Shown: piece after piece, positions 34,486 to 45,824 of the stretch
How positions within the stretch are numbered: the first letter of the stretch is position 1
Layout of the letters: every line of letters starts with the position of its first letter
DNA from: Litoditis marina
Taxonomy: Eukaryota; Nematoda; Chromadorea; Rhabditida; Rhabditidae
Assembly: GCA_964036275.1 (NCBI GenBank)
Contig: OZ038435.1
Span: 25,329,581 to 25,393,580 of the forward strand
DNA: 64,000 nucleotides
Reading direction: 5' to 3'
Translations under genes and position numbers: made by a program
Notes under the pieces: model-generated
What the model was told of the DNA's origin: nothing
Seen by the model: the letters and a program-made list of their open reading frames with translations, nothing else
Databases searched by the model: none

Positions 34486-34912
34486 ATATACCTCCGTCAA
34501 TTTAAAGAAGGACGATAATGTGGACCAGTCTTGTGTCAACGGTTCTTTAAACTGGGCGGTTTACACATGCAACCGGGTTGCATGTGTAAACAAAATTTGG
34601 TTGCTCTCCAAATGCAACCGGGTTGCTTTTGGTTGCTTTTCAAATGCAACCAAACACTCAATTTTTTCACATTTTCCGGTTTTTAATGCAATTTGGTTGC
34701 TTTTGGTTGCATTTTAAAAGCAACCGAAAGCAACCCGGTTGCATTTGGAAAGCAACCAAACTGTCTTTACACATGCAACCTGGTTGCATTTTGGTTGCAT
34801 GCAACCCGGTTGCGTGTGTAATTGGCCTTCAAACTGCAATTGAAAAATGTATTGCAGTCTAAAGGACTGAACCGTTACGAATGGACCACATAATCGTCCT
34901 TATTTAAATCAT
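34486..34912. repeat. Family D foldback with a nested GCAACC-rich insert
   Basis: The outer arms are family D: AAGGACGATAATGTGGACCA on the left, TGGACCACATAATCGTCCTT on the right. Between them, 34555-34830 is packed with GCAACCGGGTTGC-type words in both orientations, bounded by TTTACACATGCAACC and its complement. One foldback thus appears to have entered the middle of another. Confidence 0.75.
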
Positions 34913-34977
34913 CTGTCGTCGGTTGTAGGGAATGACAATGAATTGATTGTAGTTTGAACTGAATGCACTGTGCTCTT

Positions 34978-35077
34978 ATCGAAATACGGCGGTGTACAGC
35001 AGGATCAAAGTACACATACTGAGAACGAAAAACATAGCATTGAGAAGAGCGAATCCAAGAGAAATACTCTCGCCTAC
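34978..35077 (-). pseudogene. Possible transmembrane-protein exon fragment
   Basis: A minus-strand frame reads GESISLGFALLNAMFFVLS and continues hydrophobic to a stop, with an acceptor-like CTAG before it and a GTATGT donor inside. It resembles one receptor helix, but no partner exons were found nearby. It could be a receptor relic or chance. Confidence 0.2.
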
Positions 35078-36134
35078 TAGACAATACACGAAACAAGAAG
35101 ATCACTGAGCTCACTATAGGGAAAACCATTAATCGTTCATCTCGATAAACGCTGTCTTTTCCAAACTTTGACCAAAAAGCAACAAGATCAAACTACAAAT
35201 ACCGCGGGATAGGGAAACATACACCGTACATGCTTGCTTTAGAAAGAGCGAACCCTATAACCTATCCGGTGTTGCTACCGCCCCAAATCTTAGTAGAATT
35301 GAGGTCGATTGCTACAAAACTAGCTAATTGTAGGATACGAATACCTTAGAAAATGAAGTAGACTTTGCAGAAGAAAAAAGTGTGTGGGCTTGTTTACAAG
35401 GGGCGGTTATCATGAGGTGTTGGGCTGTTGGGGTATGAAACTGACCCAGAATACAAAATCTAAATATGTCACAATTCCAATCTAACAAGATTGGTTTCCG
35501 TTTTCTGAGCACTCAGATTACGGCCGGAATAAATCATGCAATGACTAAATGAGGGAGACTTTCTTTCTCTTTCTGCGACTATAAATAATGATATGTCATT
35601 AACTAGCAGTTAGTCAAGCACGTAACAAGTTTTGCCTATTAGCGAGACGATTAGTATCCTGGTTCTACCTTATAACGCCAATGATTACGGGAATTTAAGT
35701 TCAAAAGAGCTTTTGTACTTCATGACGAATTGGGCGAGAAAAAGTCTCTATGAACCATTGCACCTTGAAAAAGTAACTGGTTGATTTACCACTTTCTAAT
35801 TTCACTTGGTAATGCGCTACTTTGAACGAACTTACAACTTTCAAAGGTTTCTGTTTTTGCTCTTATATGCCGTAATCATTATACATGGTTGGGACCTTTG
35901 AAAGCCCTTTCAAAATTTTCTGTGCATCTACCAAGTAATGACCACAAGTATGTTGTAGTTTGACATTCAAAGCAGACATTGCAAATTGTCATTTTATCCC
36001 AGTAGAACCAAACTACAAACACAGAACATCAGTCCGAACGGAACAGTGATATATATTTCCATGTTTTCGCAAGGCAAGGCAAGATTGTTTGTTTGATTGT
36101 TTGTTTGTTTGATCGTGATTGTTTGAACGAAATG

Positions 36135-36430
36135 TGTTCAACTACTAGGGTTGTAAGTCGAGTGGAAAATTTCGAGTTTTTCGGCTGCATTTTTTTTTCG
36201 CCCGTGGCAGCTAACAGCTTTCCACTTAATTGCAAACAATTTCAGAGTGAAAAGTAAAAAAAAATGCACGATGTCGAGAGGAACGGTGAAACTATGTAAT
36301 AAAAACCAAATTAACTTTGTGTAAATTAACACTGTTTTTGACTCGAAATTTTTTTCGAGTTTTCCGAATTTTACAAATTTCGAGTTTCGAAACAAGAATT
36401 TTCGAGTTTTTCTTAACAAAACTAACAACA
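36135..36430. repeat. CGAG-rich element, worn copy
   Basis: TAGGGTTGTAAGTCGAGTGG on the left and TTTTCGAGTTTTTCTTAACA on the right resemble the ends of the 44685 element, with TTCGAGTTT units between. The termini are more diverged and no target duplication is evident. Confidence 0.5.
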
Positions 36431-36917
36431 CAACAAACCGTAACAATGCAAAAACTGTGTTATTTTAAATTGTAGTATCTGTTTGTAGTTCGATCTAAAT
36501 GCTTTTCAGGTGCGACTTCATACAGAATATTGTTGGTTTTGGTTAAAGCACATAACTTCTTTTCTATAAATAACTTCTTTTCTATAATTCCATTCTCCAT
36601 GTGTCTGTATCAGAATCGCATTCCATACACGTATCCCTTTCCTTTATACGAACTCGAATCTTGATATCAAAAATATATTATGATCTATGTCGGATACGAC
36701 AATAAATATGTGTACATTAAAGACATTGTGAGTATAAATAACTTTCAACCATGAACGTAAAACCATTCTAATATCATAGATCTATACTAAGAGAACATGT
36801 GCATATCACAATTTCTATCTCGAAAGAAGTACAGCGATACCCGGCAAACCCATGTTAAACAAGGTTATGAATATGGTAGTATGTGTTATGTGACAAATAT
36901 GACTTAAACAGAACACT

Positions 36918-39344
36918 CTACGAATGAGAGACAATCATCCAACTAATAACAAAGTAGAAGAGGAAAACCGGGTATATCACAAGTAGGCGTCGTTTTTCAG
37001 GCTGGCAGCTGGTCAAGAATCCCATAGCCGCTGAAAACACCACAATGATTGCTCAGACTCAAAACTGAAATCATGACATTTACCCCATAACCTAAAGCAA
37101 CCAAAGTGTTCCTGTTCTGGAACACCATCATAATTAACTTATCGATAATAGCCTGATATGTAATGATGATTTTGAGGCGTTCTCTACGTTACACCAACGC
37201 ATAAGCACTCCTTTCTCAACAATTCTTTTAGATATCGTTCGCAATCGTGAACCCATGTCCCAAAAAACATACCGTATGTGGACCACAAAAATCCAATGCC
37301 CGTCAGTAAAAGTCGAACGGTGAACAACTTTCCATGGAACACAGTTGTGCAGAGAAGGGCGGCTACGAGAGGAGGGAGCAGGCAGTAGCCAATAACACAA
37401 AGAGATTGGAAGAAGGAACTGAAATAAAACAATGACGTTTTTCTTCCGCGATAAGGGTACGGCGACTACACTCAATCTTGCAAGTTGCAAGTAGACGTTG
37501 AGTTGAAACAATGTGATAATATAGTGTGAAATTTAAAAAAGAGCATTTTGGAGAGAACTGAGAGCATTGCAAGTGCAAAGCATCAAAACTCACATATGTC
37601 CTCCCAACAGTTTGATATTAGCCGTTACAATCACGGATCCGAAGAAGGTAATCGTGAAAACTTGAGTGAACTGTGGCGCTGAACCATCCGCATTGTTGTG
37701 TTGAAGAAGACTAAAAGTAACAATTGAAAAATAATAATGATATTATACAAAAACGAACAAATAATTACTCATCCCTGTCTGTAATGCATCATTTAGAATT
37801 TCATCGGTATGGGAATGGTCAAAAGCCAACTTGCATGGAATCATGAAAAAAGTCGAACGAGGCGGAATAAAACAAAATGAGTTCAAGTTCACACAGTACT
37901 GTTGAGACAATTTATACTAATGCTTAACAAGCTCTCTGATGAATTTGTACGAAAAAATAACATACATGGAGAGTCCGACACAGATGAATAGTGGTCCCCA
38001 AAGATCCCACTCTTTCAGCAGCTGTTCCTTATCTCCTTTTGGTAGAATTACGTGTCCAAACTTGGCTCCAACAGTTCGCATATCACGTTTCTGAAAAGCT
38101 CAAAAGTACACAACACACATCATTACTTTAAAAAAGGCGAAAGACAAATGAGATTGTTTCCCCCATTCCCCAAATTCCCGAGTACATTAGGACTGTGGTC
38201 GGTAAGAGGCAGTCGAAGTCGCTCTCATCGTTTTCTTAAGTGCTTGAGTTTCTGGATTAAAACAGACTTGGTCAACTTCTACTTTAACCAATCGAGACTC
38301 CGAGACAGGCAAAATATAAGCATTCTTACTTTTGAACTTCTCTCATTGTAATGATAAAAGAAAAAAAGAAGTCAAAACTTCAAATCTTTTGTACAAAATA
38401 AGTGTACTTTTAGGTATGTTTCTCGAATTGATACTATCCCATAATCTTAGTATGAAAACCTACCACTGTGTCCCACACTGGTTCGTCAAGAGTATCCAGT
38501 TCTGTGTCGAGATCCACTTCCTGCATTGGACCACGACGGGGCGCTGGCGATCGTGACGGTCCTGGCAAGTGCAAAGGCACTCAACAAAATTTAGTACTAA
38601 ATAGAAACTGCTTCACATTTTTGTAGCTTTAGCATTATGCCAGTAAGAACTTCTTAGCTCAGTTTTGACATGAACGTTTTACGAACCCTTGCGAAAAAAC
38701 GCAAACTTCAAGATGTAGTTTGCTACTACAAAGTGGGAATGTTCATTATACTACTACATCCCAAACCGATTCAGTTACGAATGTCTGGAGCGAAGTATAC
38801 CATTTTTTTAATGAAGTTTGATCAAACAACTCACCCATTCCCGAAATATTCCCCGCAAGATCAGCCGGTGCCGTGCGGCGTGCATCTTCCTTCGCTGCTA
38901 TTTCTTTTTCGAGCTGCAACAAACAACATTCACTAAAGAATATATGTATCCACCAAAGTTACCGAGGTCTAAATCAAACCGATGTGACCACCTCTTAGAA
39001 ACAGAGTAGGCAATGATTGTCACTTTATCAGATTAGCTTGATAACCCGGATCCAGAATATGAGGGATTGAAGTTACAGGTGTAATTGCCAGGTTTTGAAA
39101 ATCAAATTTCGTGAACTATTCGGAAACACACAACTTTGCACACTGTTATATCTCTACTTAAAGACAGCGACTTAGTTTCCACTAATCACTTATACTTCAT
39201 CCACTACATACCTCTTATATGTATTTACTTCTCACTCACTAATAACAATGGGAGTATCTATAAAGGGTACGATACGAAAGCCAACTAATTGTTATTCACA
39301 CTTACCATGTCAATATCCACGGCAGCATTTCCGAAGGATGCCAT
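36918..39344 (-). CDS. YIPF6 (Yip1-family Golgi membrane protein), 238 aa
   Basis: Minus-strand exons 39306-39344, 38835-38913, 38464-38561, 37966-38090, 37594-37710, 37273-37418, 36918-37030; frames agree, product 238 residues against 236 for human YIPF6. The cytosolic N-terminal half ends in DEPVWDTVKRDMRTVG; then EWDLWGPLFICVGLS opens the membrane part, followed by PQFTQVFTITFFGSVI, NIKLLGGH, SFFQSLCVIGYCLLPPLVAA, RLLLTGIGFLWSTYA and the end VIYPVFLFYFVISWM, each closely matching YIPF6. Yip1-domain proteins sit in Golgi and ER-exit membranes and work with Rab GTPases in vesicle traffic. The gene diverges from PRIM2 across 375 bp. Confidence 0.95.
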
Positions 39345-39719
39345 CAAGCGATGACCTGGAACAGTCAGTTAAAATAAATGAATGAATAGAGACATTTTTG
39401 TGTTTAATAAAAACTATTACATAACATAAAGACTAGTATGTTGAAAAATATTTATTAGATTCGTTTAAAATTTCAATTATTTGTGATGTGGATTCAGAAG
39501 AGTACAGATTTGGCACCGTCTGCAGAATGGCGTGCTGGGACCCGTCGCTCTTATTCAACCAAAAAGGCCCGCGAATATTTTTGTTTCAAAATGATATCAG
39601 TCTTCAATTTTTTTTAAACATCGTGATTAATAATTAGAGCTGTCTTAATTGTTTGTTACGTTCCACTTCCACTTATTTTCCAGTTAAAAACGACATTTTC
39701 AAGTTTTCACGTTTAAGGT
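39345..39719. promoter_or_regulatory. Bidirectional promoter region, YIPF6 / PRIM2
   Basis: The only sequence between two housekeeping genes transcribed away from each other, so it must hold both promoters. It is A/T rich with no repeat. A TTTTCCAG at about 39676 lies 44 bp before the PRIM2 start and could be a spliced-leader acceptor. Confidence 0.6.
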
Positions 39720-42700
39720 ATGCAGTTCGAAGCCGCAACGCCGCGTACGGCCAGAAGTCGAATGATCCATGGATCGCGTCAAATTAAAGTGAGTTCCGTT
39801 GGTTTTCCGAGAAAAAAAATCCGATTTTTCATCTTGGTTTCTGTTAAAAACCGAACACGTGTAAATACATTCAAATTGGTGTGGTTGGCTCTACTTTATC
39901 TCTATTGGTTGCTGATCTGAATGAGTGCTACTGTACTGTGTACTAGTGTAACTTTTTAGTCCTGAATAACAAGATGGTCTCAATATAATGACGTTACCTT
40001 ATTGATTTTGATACATTCCAGGCGGAATGCGTTGGAGATGTAAAGTCTGAGCATAGTTTGCAAATGTACAATGTTCCTCCAATCGAAGATATTACTATTT
40101 CGGAGTTTGATGAAATTGCTCAGGAACGGCTGAAGGTTCTGAAGGTTAGTTTGATAACCGTAAAGTGAAACAATCTAATAATATCTCACAAGACTTGGTC
40201 TTTTTGGGAAAATGAAAAAAAGTTATCTTTTTGAGGCATACTCAGCAGATGCCAGATCTATAAGAACCACCGAAGTAGGTCTCCTATTCTGTTTATAGCA
40301 GATCATCACTGTTCTGTCTGGACGATCCTATTTTTCAGAAGGTAGAAGATCTGAAGGAGCGATTTACGTTTGGCAGTACCGACTACAAAACGAAAATGAT
40401 TGAAGGGCTTACATCACTGTTACCTATTGCTTGTGGTTAGTTCAACGAAGCAGTAGTAAAATCAACATTATCAGTATTTACGAATCTATATAATTCAAGC
40501 AGCTGTGAGTCTGATGTCGAGAAAGACGAAATGTTCTGTAGTTATGTTTATTGGTACATGCGCCAACGTCAATATGAGATTTGACTGATGCCAACTAGGT
40601 GCCTTCTGATGTTTCGAGAGAGTATGTAAACGATGAGGAACCGTATTACTAAAAACGATTGTTGTATTGTTTGTCTGGAAAGGATTAACAACTCTGCCTG
40701 TCGGAATTACACAAATCGATCATTCTTTGAACAGAAATCCGTTTTGAATCAAAGTACTTAGAATTTTGTACATTTCTTGAGAAATTGTACCTTTTCCAGA
40801 AAGCTGCGATATAAGAACGCTTTCCCATGTTTTTTTTTCCTTAGGAAAGATTTTCGAACCTAGGTTACCTAGACAAGGTTGTACTTGTAAATGTTTCAAT
40901 ACTTCCAATTCGCAGGAAAATGTGCGAACGCTGATCTCGCGAAATGGCGGCGGCGAGATGTCATCGGCCATTTCATTTTGCGGCTGGCCTTTTGTCGTTC
41001 GCCTGAGCTGACGAAATGGTTCGTCCAACAAGAGCTGGATCTATTCAGGTGAGTTGAGGAACAAACTTTAGCCATACTGCACGCTCAACTGAACAGTCAG
41101 TAAGTCTTTTTTCTGAATGTTTGACAATTTTGGTATTGTCGGTCGTATTTTAATCTGTCAACCGGTTCCGTTTAAAGCATTAGAGACTGACGTGTGAGTT
41201 CAGCCACCTACAACGGATTTTTCTGAAGACTAGTTTTTTTGATTAGATTACGTGAACGCTTATAATTCTTCATTAAAAATTTAAATTTCACAAGAGCAAG
41301 TTCCAGTTTCCCCGTTCTTTTGCAGCTTTTCAATGAATTTTGTTTCTAGGTTCCGATTTCAAAACGAGACCACACAAAGTACACAGAAATTTCTGAACAT
41401 GCACGATCTCAACTTGGAAACGGTGAGTATTGGCGAACTCTCTCCATTTCTAATTGTTCAGTTTCGTTCATAAAAATAAGCTGAATAGCATAATTTATTG
41501 CCAGCTATCTTGTCTTGGGGAAATTCCCCAACGTAAACAATTGAATGAGACCCGATTTGTATATTAGTCGGGTTTCTGAGACGACCTGATCAGGAAAGTC
41601 AGCTACTAGGAACGTTGATTAAATGCTGCATAAAACCTTATGTTGAATGGTAGAATAGAATAATCCAGAAAGTCTCCAGGTTTCTCCTCAAGAGCGCGAC
41701 AACTTGGTGTCCGAACTTTCCGCTGCCAGTGGTATTTCCGAGAGTTCTGTGTCCTCTACCGATTTCTGGAAGGTAATTTTTTTTAACCAGTTTCGATTAG
41801 CTCTGGATCTTTGGAACAATGGTTATGAGTCTCTCACGTTTCTCTTTCTCTATCTTTCCTCCCGCCCCCTCTCCCTCTCTCTCTTTCTCTCTTTCCGCTC
41901 TTTTTCTCTTCTATGCTTCTGTAAACAAATAACACTACTATAACTTGTATCGTACCACTTCTAGATTGACTTCATTCATGCCCTTGATCTAGTTCGTCGT
42001 CGAAAAGTGTTCCTTCACGAAGGAATGGCGTTTGTGCCGTTCTCTGACCTATCTTCCATCGTCTGCGCTCTACTGAGAGCCAATATTCTCGCTGCAATGA
42101 CGGTCCGTTGTCTTTATATAATTTTTTTTAACATACAGGATAAAGCTACATTCAGGTAGGAAGAGATATCATTATATATTGAAGATGTTCACTTGCTAAC
42201 ATAATTTGAGCTGTTTTTGTCGAGCCACGATCGGGAGGTGAAATGCAAATAAAAATACTGATTGCGCTTCGCGGGGAGTCGATAATTATAGTATGCCTCG
42301 TAACGTGACATGGGTTCGATGAAAATTATTCATCCATTTTCAAAATTTTCACAATTACAGCGCTCTTTCCGCAACCTGGCTCTTTTGGAAGAGGAAGGCC
42401 GAATTCTGCCGCGACTGGCTCGTTTGACGAACAACGCCTATAGTGGAAAAGAGTACGACGGCAAGGAGAAGGGAGACGGAATCACACGACACGAAATTGA
42501 TCAGGTATATAGTCTACCGTTTCGGGTACTAGAGTTGAAGTCAGGGAATTCCCGAAGAATATGCAAATATCTTGCGAAATGGTAGAAAAGTCGACCGAAA
42601 CGGGGGAAAAGCATCCTAATTTCAATTTCAAAGATTTGCACGGCGCACAACCAAATTTCAAGATTGCTACGGCGCGCGGGTTAAAACCGCTGGTTGAGGT

Positions 42701-45234
42701 TGAAGTTCCGAAATGAATATACAAACAATTTCCCATGTAACTTTAAACTAAAATAATAGTTTAATAACAGAAAACGTATTCCAAATGAGTCCGAAACCAG
42801 CAATTTCTATATATTTTCCAATAAAATAAGGTATACATCACAGTTAATTTGAAGGAATAGATTAGAACTGGAAATTTATGAATTTCAATTGGAAAATTGG
42901 AATTATTTTGCGAAAAAATATATACATCTAATCGTTTAGCTATGTAATGCCTCTTTCCCTCCGTGCATGAAGCAGATCCACCATCGTCTTCGCGCCGATC
43001 ACCACATGCGTCATGGAGCCAGAAGGTGGGGATTTTATTGGTTTGAGTGTTGATTAGTCAACATGGGTTAATGGATATAATTGGTGAAACATTGCATGAA
43101 CCCTCATGCAAGAGCGTAGAATAGGTGGCTGAATTTGGAGCTAGGATGTATAAAACATAGTCTCATTGTTATTTGCGTTTTTTTCGAAATGTACCAGTTC
43201 CGAATGCCATCTTTGTACGAACAAATGAGGGCATGCAAAAATATAGTTCGAAACGGTCAAATAGTAAAAAAATAGTGTTCACAGTTTTGTCTTCGATTGC
43301 AGGCAGTACGGTTTGTTCCTGAAAGCCATCGGCCTCTCTTTGGAGGAAGCTATCATGTTTATGCGAGAAGAGTTTACCAAAAAGATAGACTCAGACAAGG
43401 TAAGTTTTTGGTGATAATGAGAAAGTGTCATTTTAGTCCATTGTTTGTTGTAAGTTTCCACACTCGTACTATTGACATCTGAGCGCTGATCCGGGAAAGT
43501 CTGAAAACTGGTACCTAGCAGGAATCCGAAATATGACGGTTTCATACAGTGAAAGAAATGGTTTTGAATACCCAACGGGTATATCTTTGTAGTTTAATGT
43601 TTAGGCAGAATAATACCCACGTATCGGTGAGGTCGGACTATTGTCCAAAGTCCAGAGATGGTTCACGAATTTTCCCAAATGTTTTTTTAAATATGTCAAT
43701 TGTAGTTTCAGTAGTACGGTTACTACAAATATTGTTTGCAGTTCGAGAAACAGTACACGTACAACATCCGGCACATGTACGGAAAGGAGGGTCGCCGGTC
43801 TGCGTATCCGGCCTTCCCTTGTTCCACCATCATCCTCAGCAACCCCCCTGCGGCTGGAGACTGTCATGGTACGGTAGCGGCTGGTTATTATATTTCGAAA
43901 TTTTACTAGTCGCGTATTGAAAATAGCTAGATTGTAATTTCAGTAGTGACATACACGTTATAGACTGGATTTGGGAAAGCGGAAAATCGAGCCATATGTT
44001 CGATATTCGCATTGTAGCACTTTTTATACGAAAAAAATATGTTTTTATTGTGTTCTTTCATTTTCAAGTAGTTTTTTAGCTTACCACCTTTTTAGGTTGT
44101 CCGTTTAAACACACCGATCATGCTCTCTTGGCCCAACGGCTGGAAAAGGATGGTCTCAATAAGGAACAAGTCAATACGGTAGGACATCGTTTGCAAGCAT
44201 ACTGCAGGAGTACTTTCCAAATCCAATTAGCCATGAACCTAAACAAACGTGCTCCCTTTCTGTTAATGGTGGAAAATTATCAAATTATGATTCATATCTA
44301 TAAAGTGTTTTAATCAAAACACGGGTTTATGTTTTAATCAAAACACGGGTTCTTGGTCCAATTGTTTTTTTTTGGTTATAAAGTCGAATAAGGGAAAATA
44401 TGTTTTATTTTTTCATGTACATGTTTGGTTATAAAGTCGAATAAGGGAGTTGGTTATAAAGTCGAATAAGGGAAAATATGTTTTATTTCTTCATGTATAT
44501 GTTTTACTTCTCAAGTTATTCTACTTTTCAACATTCCAGGTTATGACCTCGGCCAAGGCAAATGCACCCGATAAGGCGTGTAGCCGCTTCTTCGAATATT
44601 CGCACAAGATGGAGGAGGGGGCCCTCGGTCAGCTGATCACTCATCCCAACCAGTTTTACGAGATGTCCAGAGAGGTTAGACATTAGGGTTGTTAAACTCG
44701 AACTCGAAACTCGACTCGACTCGAAAAAACTCGAAAATTTTCGAGTTGAGTCGAACTCGAAACTCGAAAACTCGAAATTTCTCAAAACTCGAAAACTCGA
44801 AATTTTCCAAAACTCGACAACTCGAAATTTCGCCAAACTCGAAAACTCGAAAACTCGAAATTTCCCAAAACTCGAAAACTCGAAATTTTGAACTCGATTA
44901 ACAACCCTATTAGACATGACTTCCGATATGTTGGTTTTGGTTAAACGCTGAATTAGCAGTCGCTGTTATTCGTGAAAATATAGTGAAAAAAAAGCCATTC
45001 AACAGTGTAACAACGGTACTAAACCAAAAGTGAGTTGAATTATTCTGCTCAATTTCGAGAATATCAGTCAATAATTGATAGATAATATTTTACTTTCAGG
45101 TGCTAGCTGGTACGAGGGCTAAGGACAATCACTTGGTGCCAACCCAGTCGACTCAACCTGTTACCAGCCAGTCGCCGTCTCGTTCTGATACTCAGGTTGT
45201 TGCAGCCGATGACGATATGGACTGGGACAATTAG
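39720..45234 (+). CDS. pri-2: DNA primase large subunit, 510 aa
   Basis: Exons 39720-39788, 40022-40144, 40339-40435, 40916-41048, 41350-41422, 41680-41772, 41965-42102, 42361-42504, 42940-43025, 43303-43399, 43742-43868, 44096-44178, 44540-44674, 45100-45234; every junction keeps frame and the 510 residues match the 509 of human PRIM2. The subunit works with the small primase subunit and DNA polymerase alpha to make RNA-DNA primers in the nucleus. Landmarks: [15 protein letters not shown] and [15 protein letters not shown] in the N-terminal domain; in the C-terminal domain all four iron-sulphur cysteines can be placed: [28 protein letters not shown] (second Cys) and KACSRFF. Also typical are [33 protein letters not shown] and THPNQFY. 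The tail ends in acidic DDDMDWDN. Introns carry a CGAG foldback element and short direct repeats. Confidence 0.97.
44300..44500. repeat. Short direct repeats in PRIM2 intron 12
   Basis: TTGGTTATAAAGTCGAATAA occurs three times between 44373 and 44470, twice followed by GGGAAAATATGTTTTATTT and a CATGTA word; AATCAAAACACGGGTT occurs twice just before. These look like slippage or tandem duplications. Confidence 0.85.
44685..44915. mobile_element. CGAG foldback element with 8-bp target duplication
   Basis: TAGGGTTGTTAA on the left and TTAACAACCCTA (as ATTAACAACCCTA) on the right bound about 215 bp made of CTCGAAAACTCGAAATT-like units. TTAGACAT stands directly outside both ends, an 8-bp target duplication as made by hAT-type transposases. 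It sits 11 bp into PRIM2 intron 13. Confidence 0.85.
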
Positions 45235-45824
45235 TTGATATCTAGATAACATATACTACGAGTAGATTACTAATTATCGTCCTTTTCATTAGCCTCTGGC
45301 ACTATTTAGTGAAGTGACCCGGTAGTTTTTGCTCAGATTGGCATTTTGTTACGTTTCACAATCAGTTACTTATTCCAAATTCCAATCGCTTACTTGATAT
45401 TTACAGGTTTTACATTTAGTTTGTCGAATTTCCGAATAATGTTCAGGTTCTTTTGTTTATAGCTGATTAACCTCGCATGAAAGTTGGTTGTGCTGTCTGG
45501 ATTGATAGTTGAATTGTGTTGTGTCTATATATTCAATGCCTAAAGAGGGAACTTCATTAAACTCACATGTAACCTGTTTTAGTATGTTTTGCGAAATGAT
45601 CTCGTGTTGAGTTATGAAATGAATTTTCAGATTAAATCTAATCTATTTCTACGAATGGAAATGTGTTTCGTTATTTTACTTATTTTCATGTTTTCAAGCG
45701 TAGTATTGGTTTTTATTTGCAGTGTAGTCACGCATCCCAATAAAATCAGTTTTCAACTTGTTCTCTATTTCACACAATTTCGCAGCGTTTAATGAATGCA
45801 ACAATGTTTAATTTTTTCAGTAAA
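45235..45824 (+). promoter_or_regulatory. PRIM2-HMG20 intercistronic region with operon-like signals
   Basis: An AATAAA at about 45740 is the best poly(A) signal for PRIM2, about 500 bp after its stop. About 85 bp further on, TTTAATTTTTTCAG ends at 45820, four bases before the HMG20 start codon; this fits a U-rich element plus spliced-leader acceptor. The arrangement is that of nematode operons, although the gap from stop codon to next start (590 bp) is long. Confidence 0.55.

Larger units (their letters stand above)
34223..36917. other. Intergenic region with repeats, chemoreceptor to YIPF6
   Basis: About 2.7 kb. It holds a family D element with an inserted GCAACC-rich foldback (34486-34912), a possible receptor fragment (34978-35077) and a CGAG-type element (36135-36430). 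A TTTGTTTGTTTGATTG run is at 36087. No intact gene is seen. Confidence 0.5.

Noticed and set aside
44528..44917. Frames rich in Ser-Lys-Thr-Arg or Phe-Glu-Ser
   Set aside because: They read through the CGAG foldback repeats and are antisense to, or intronic in, PRIM2.
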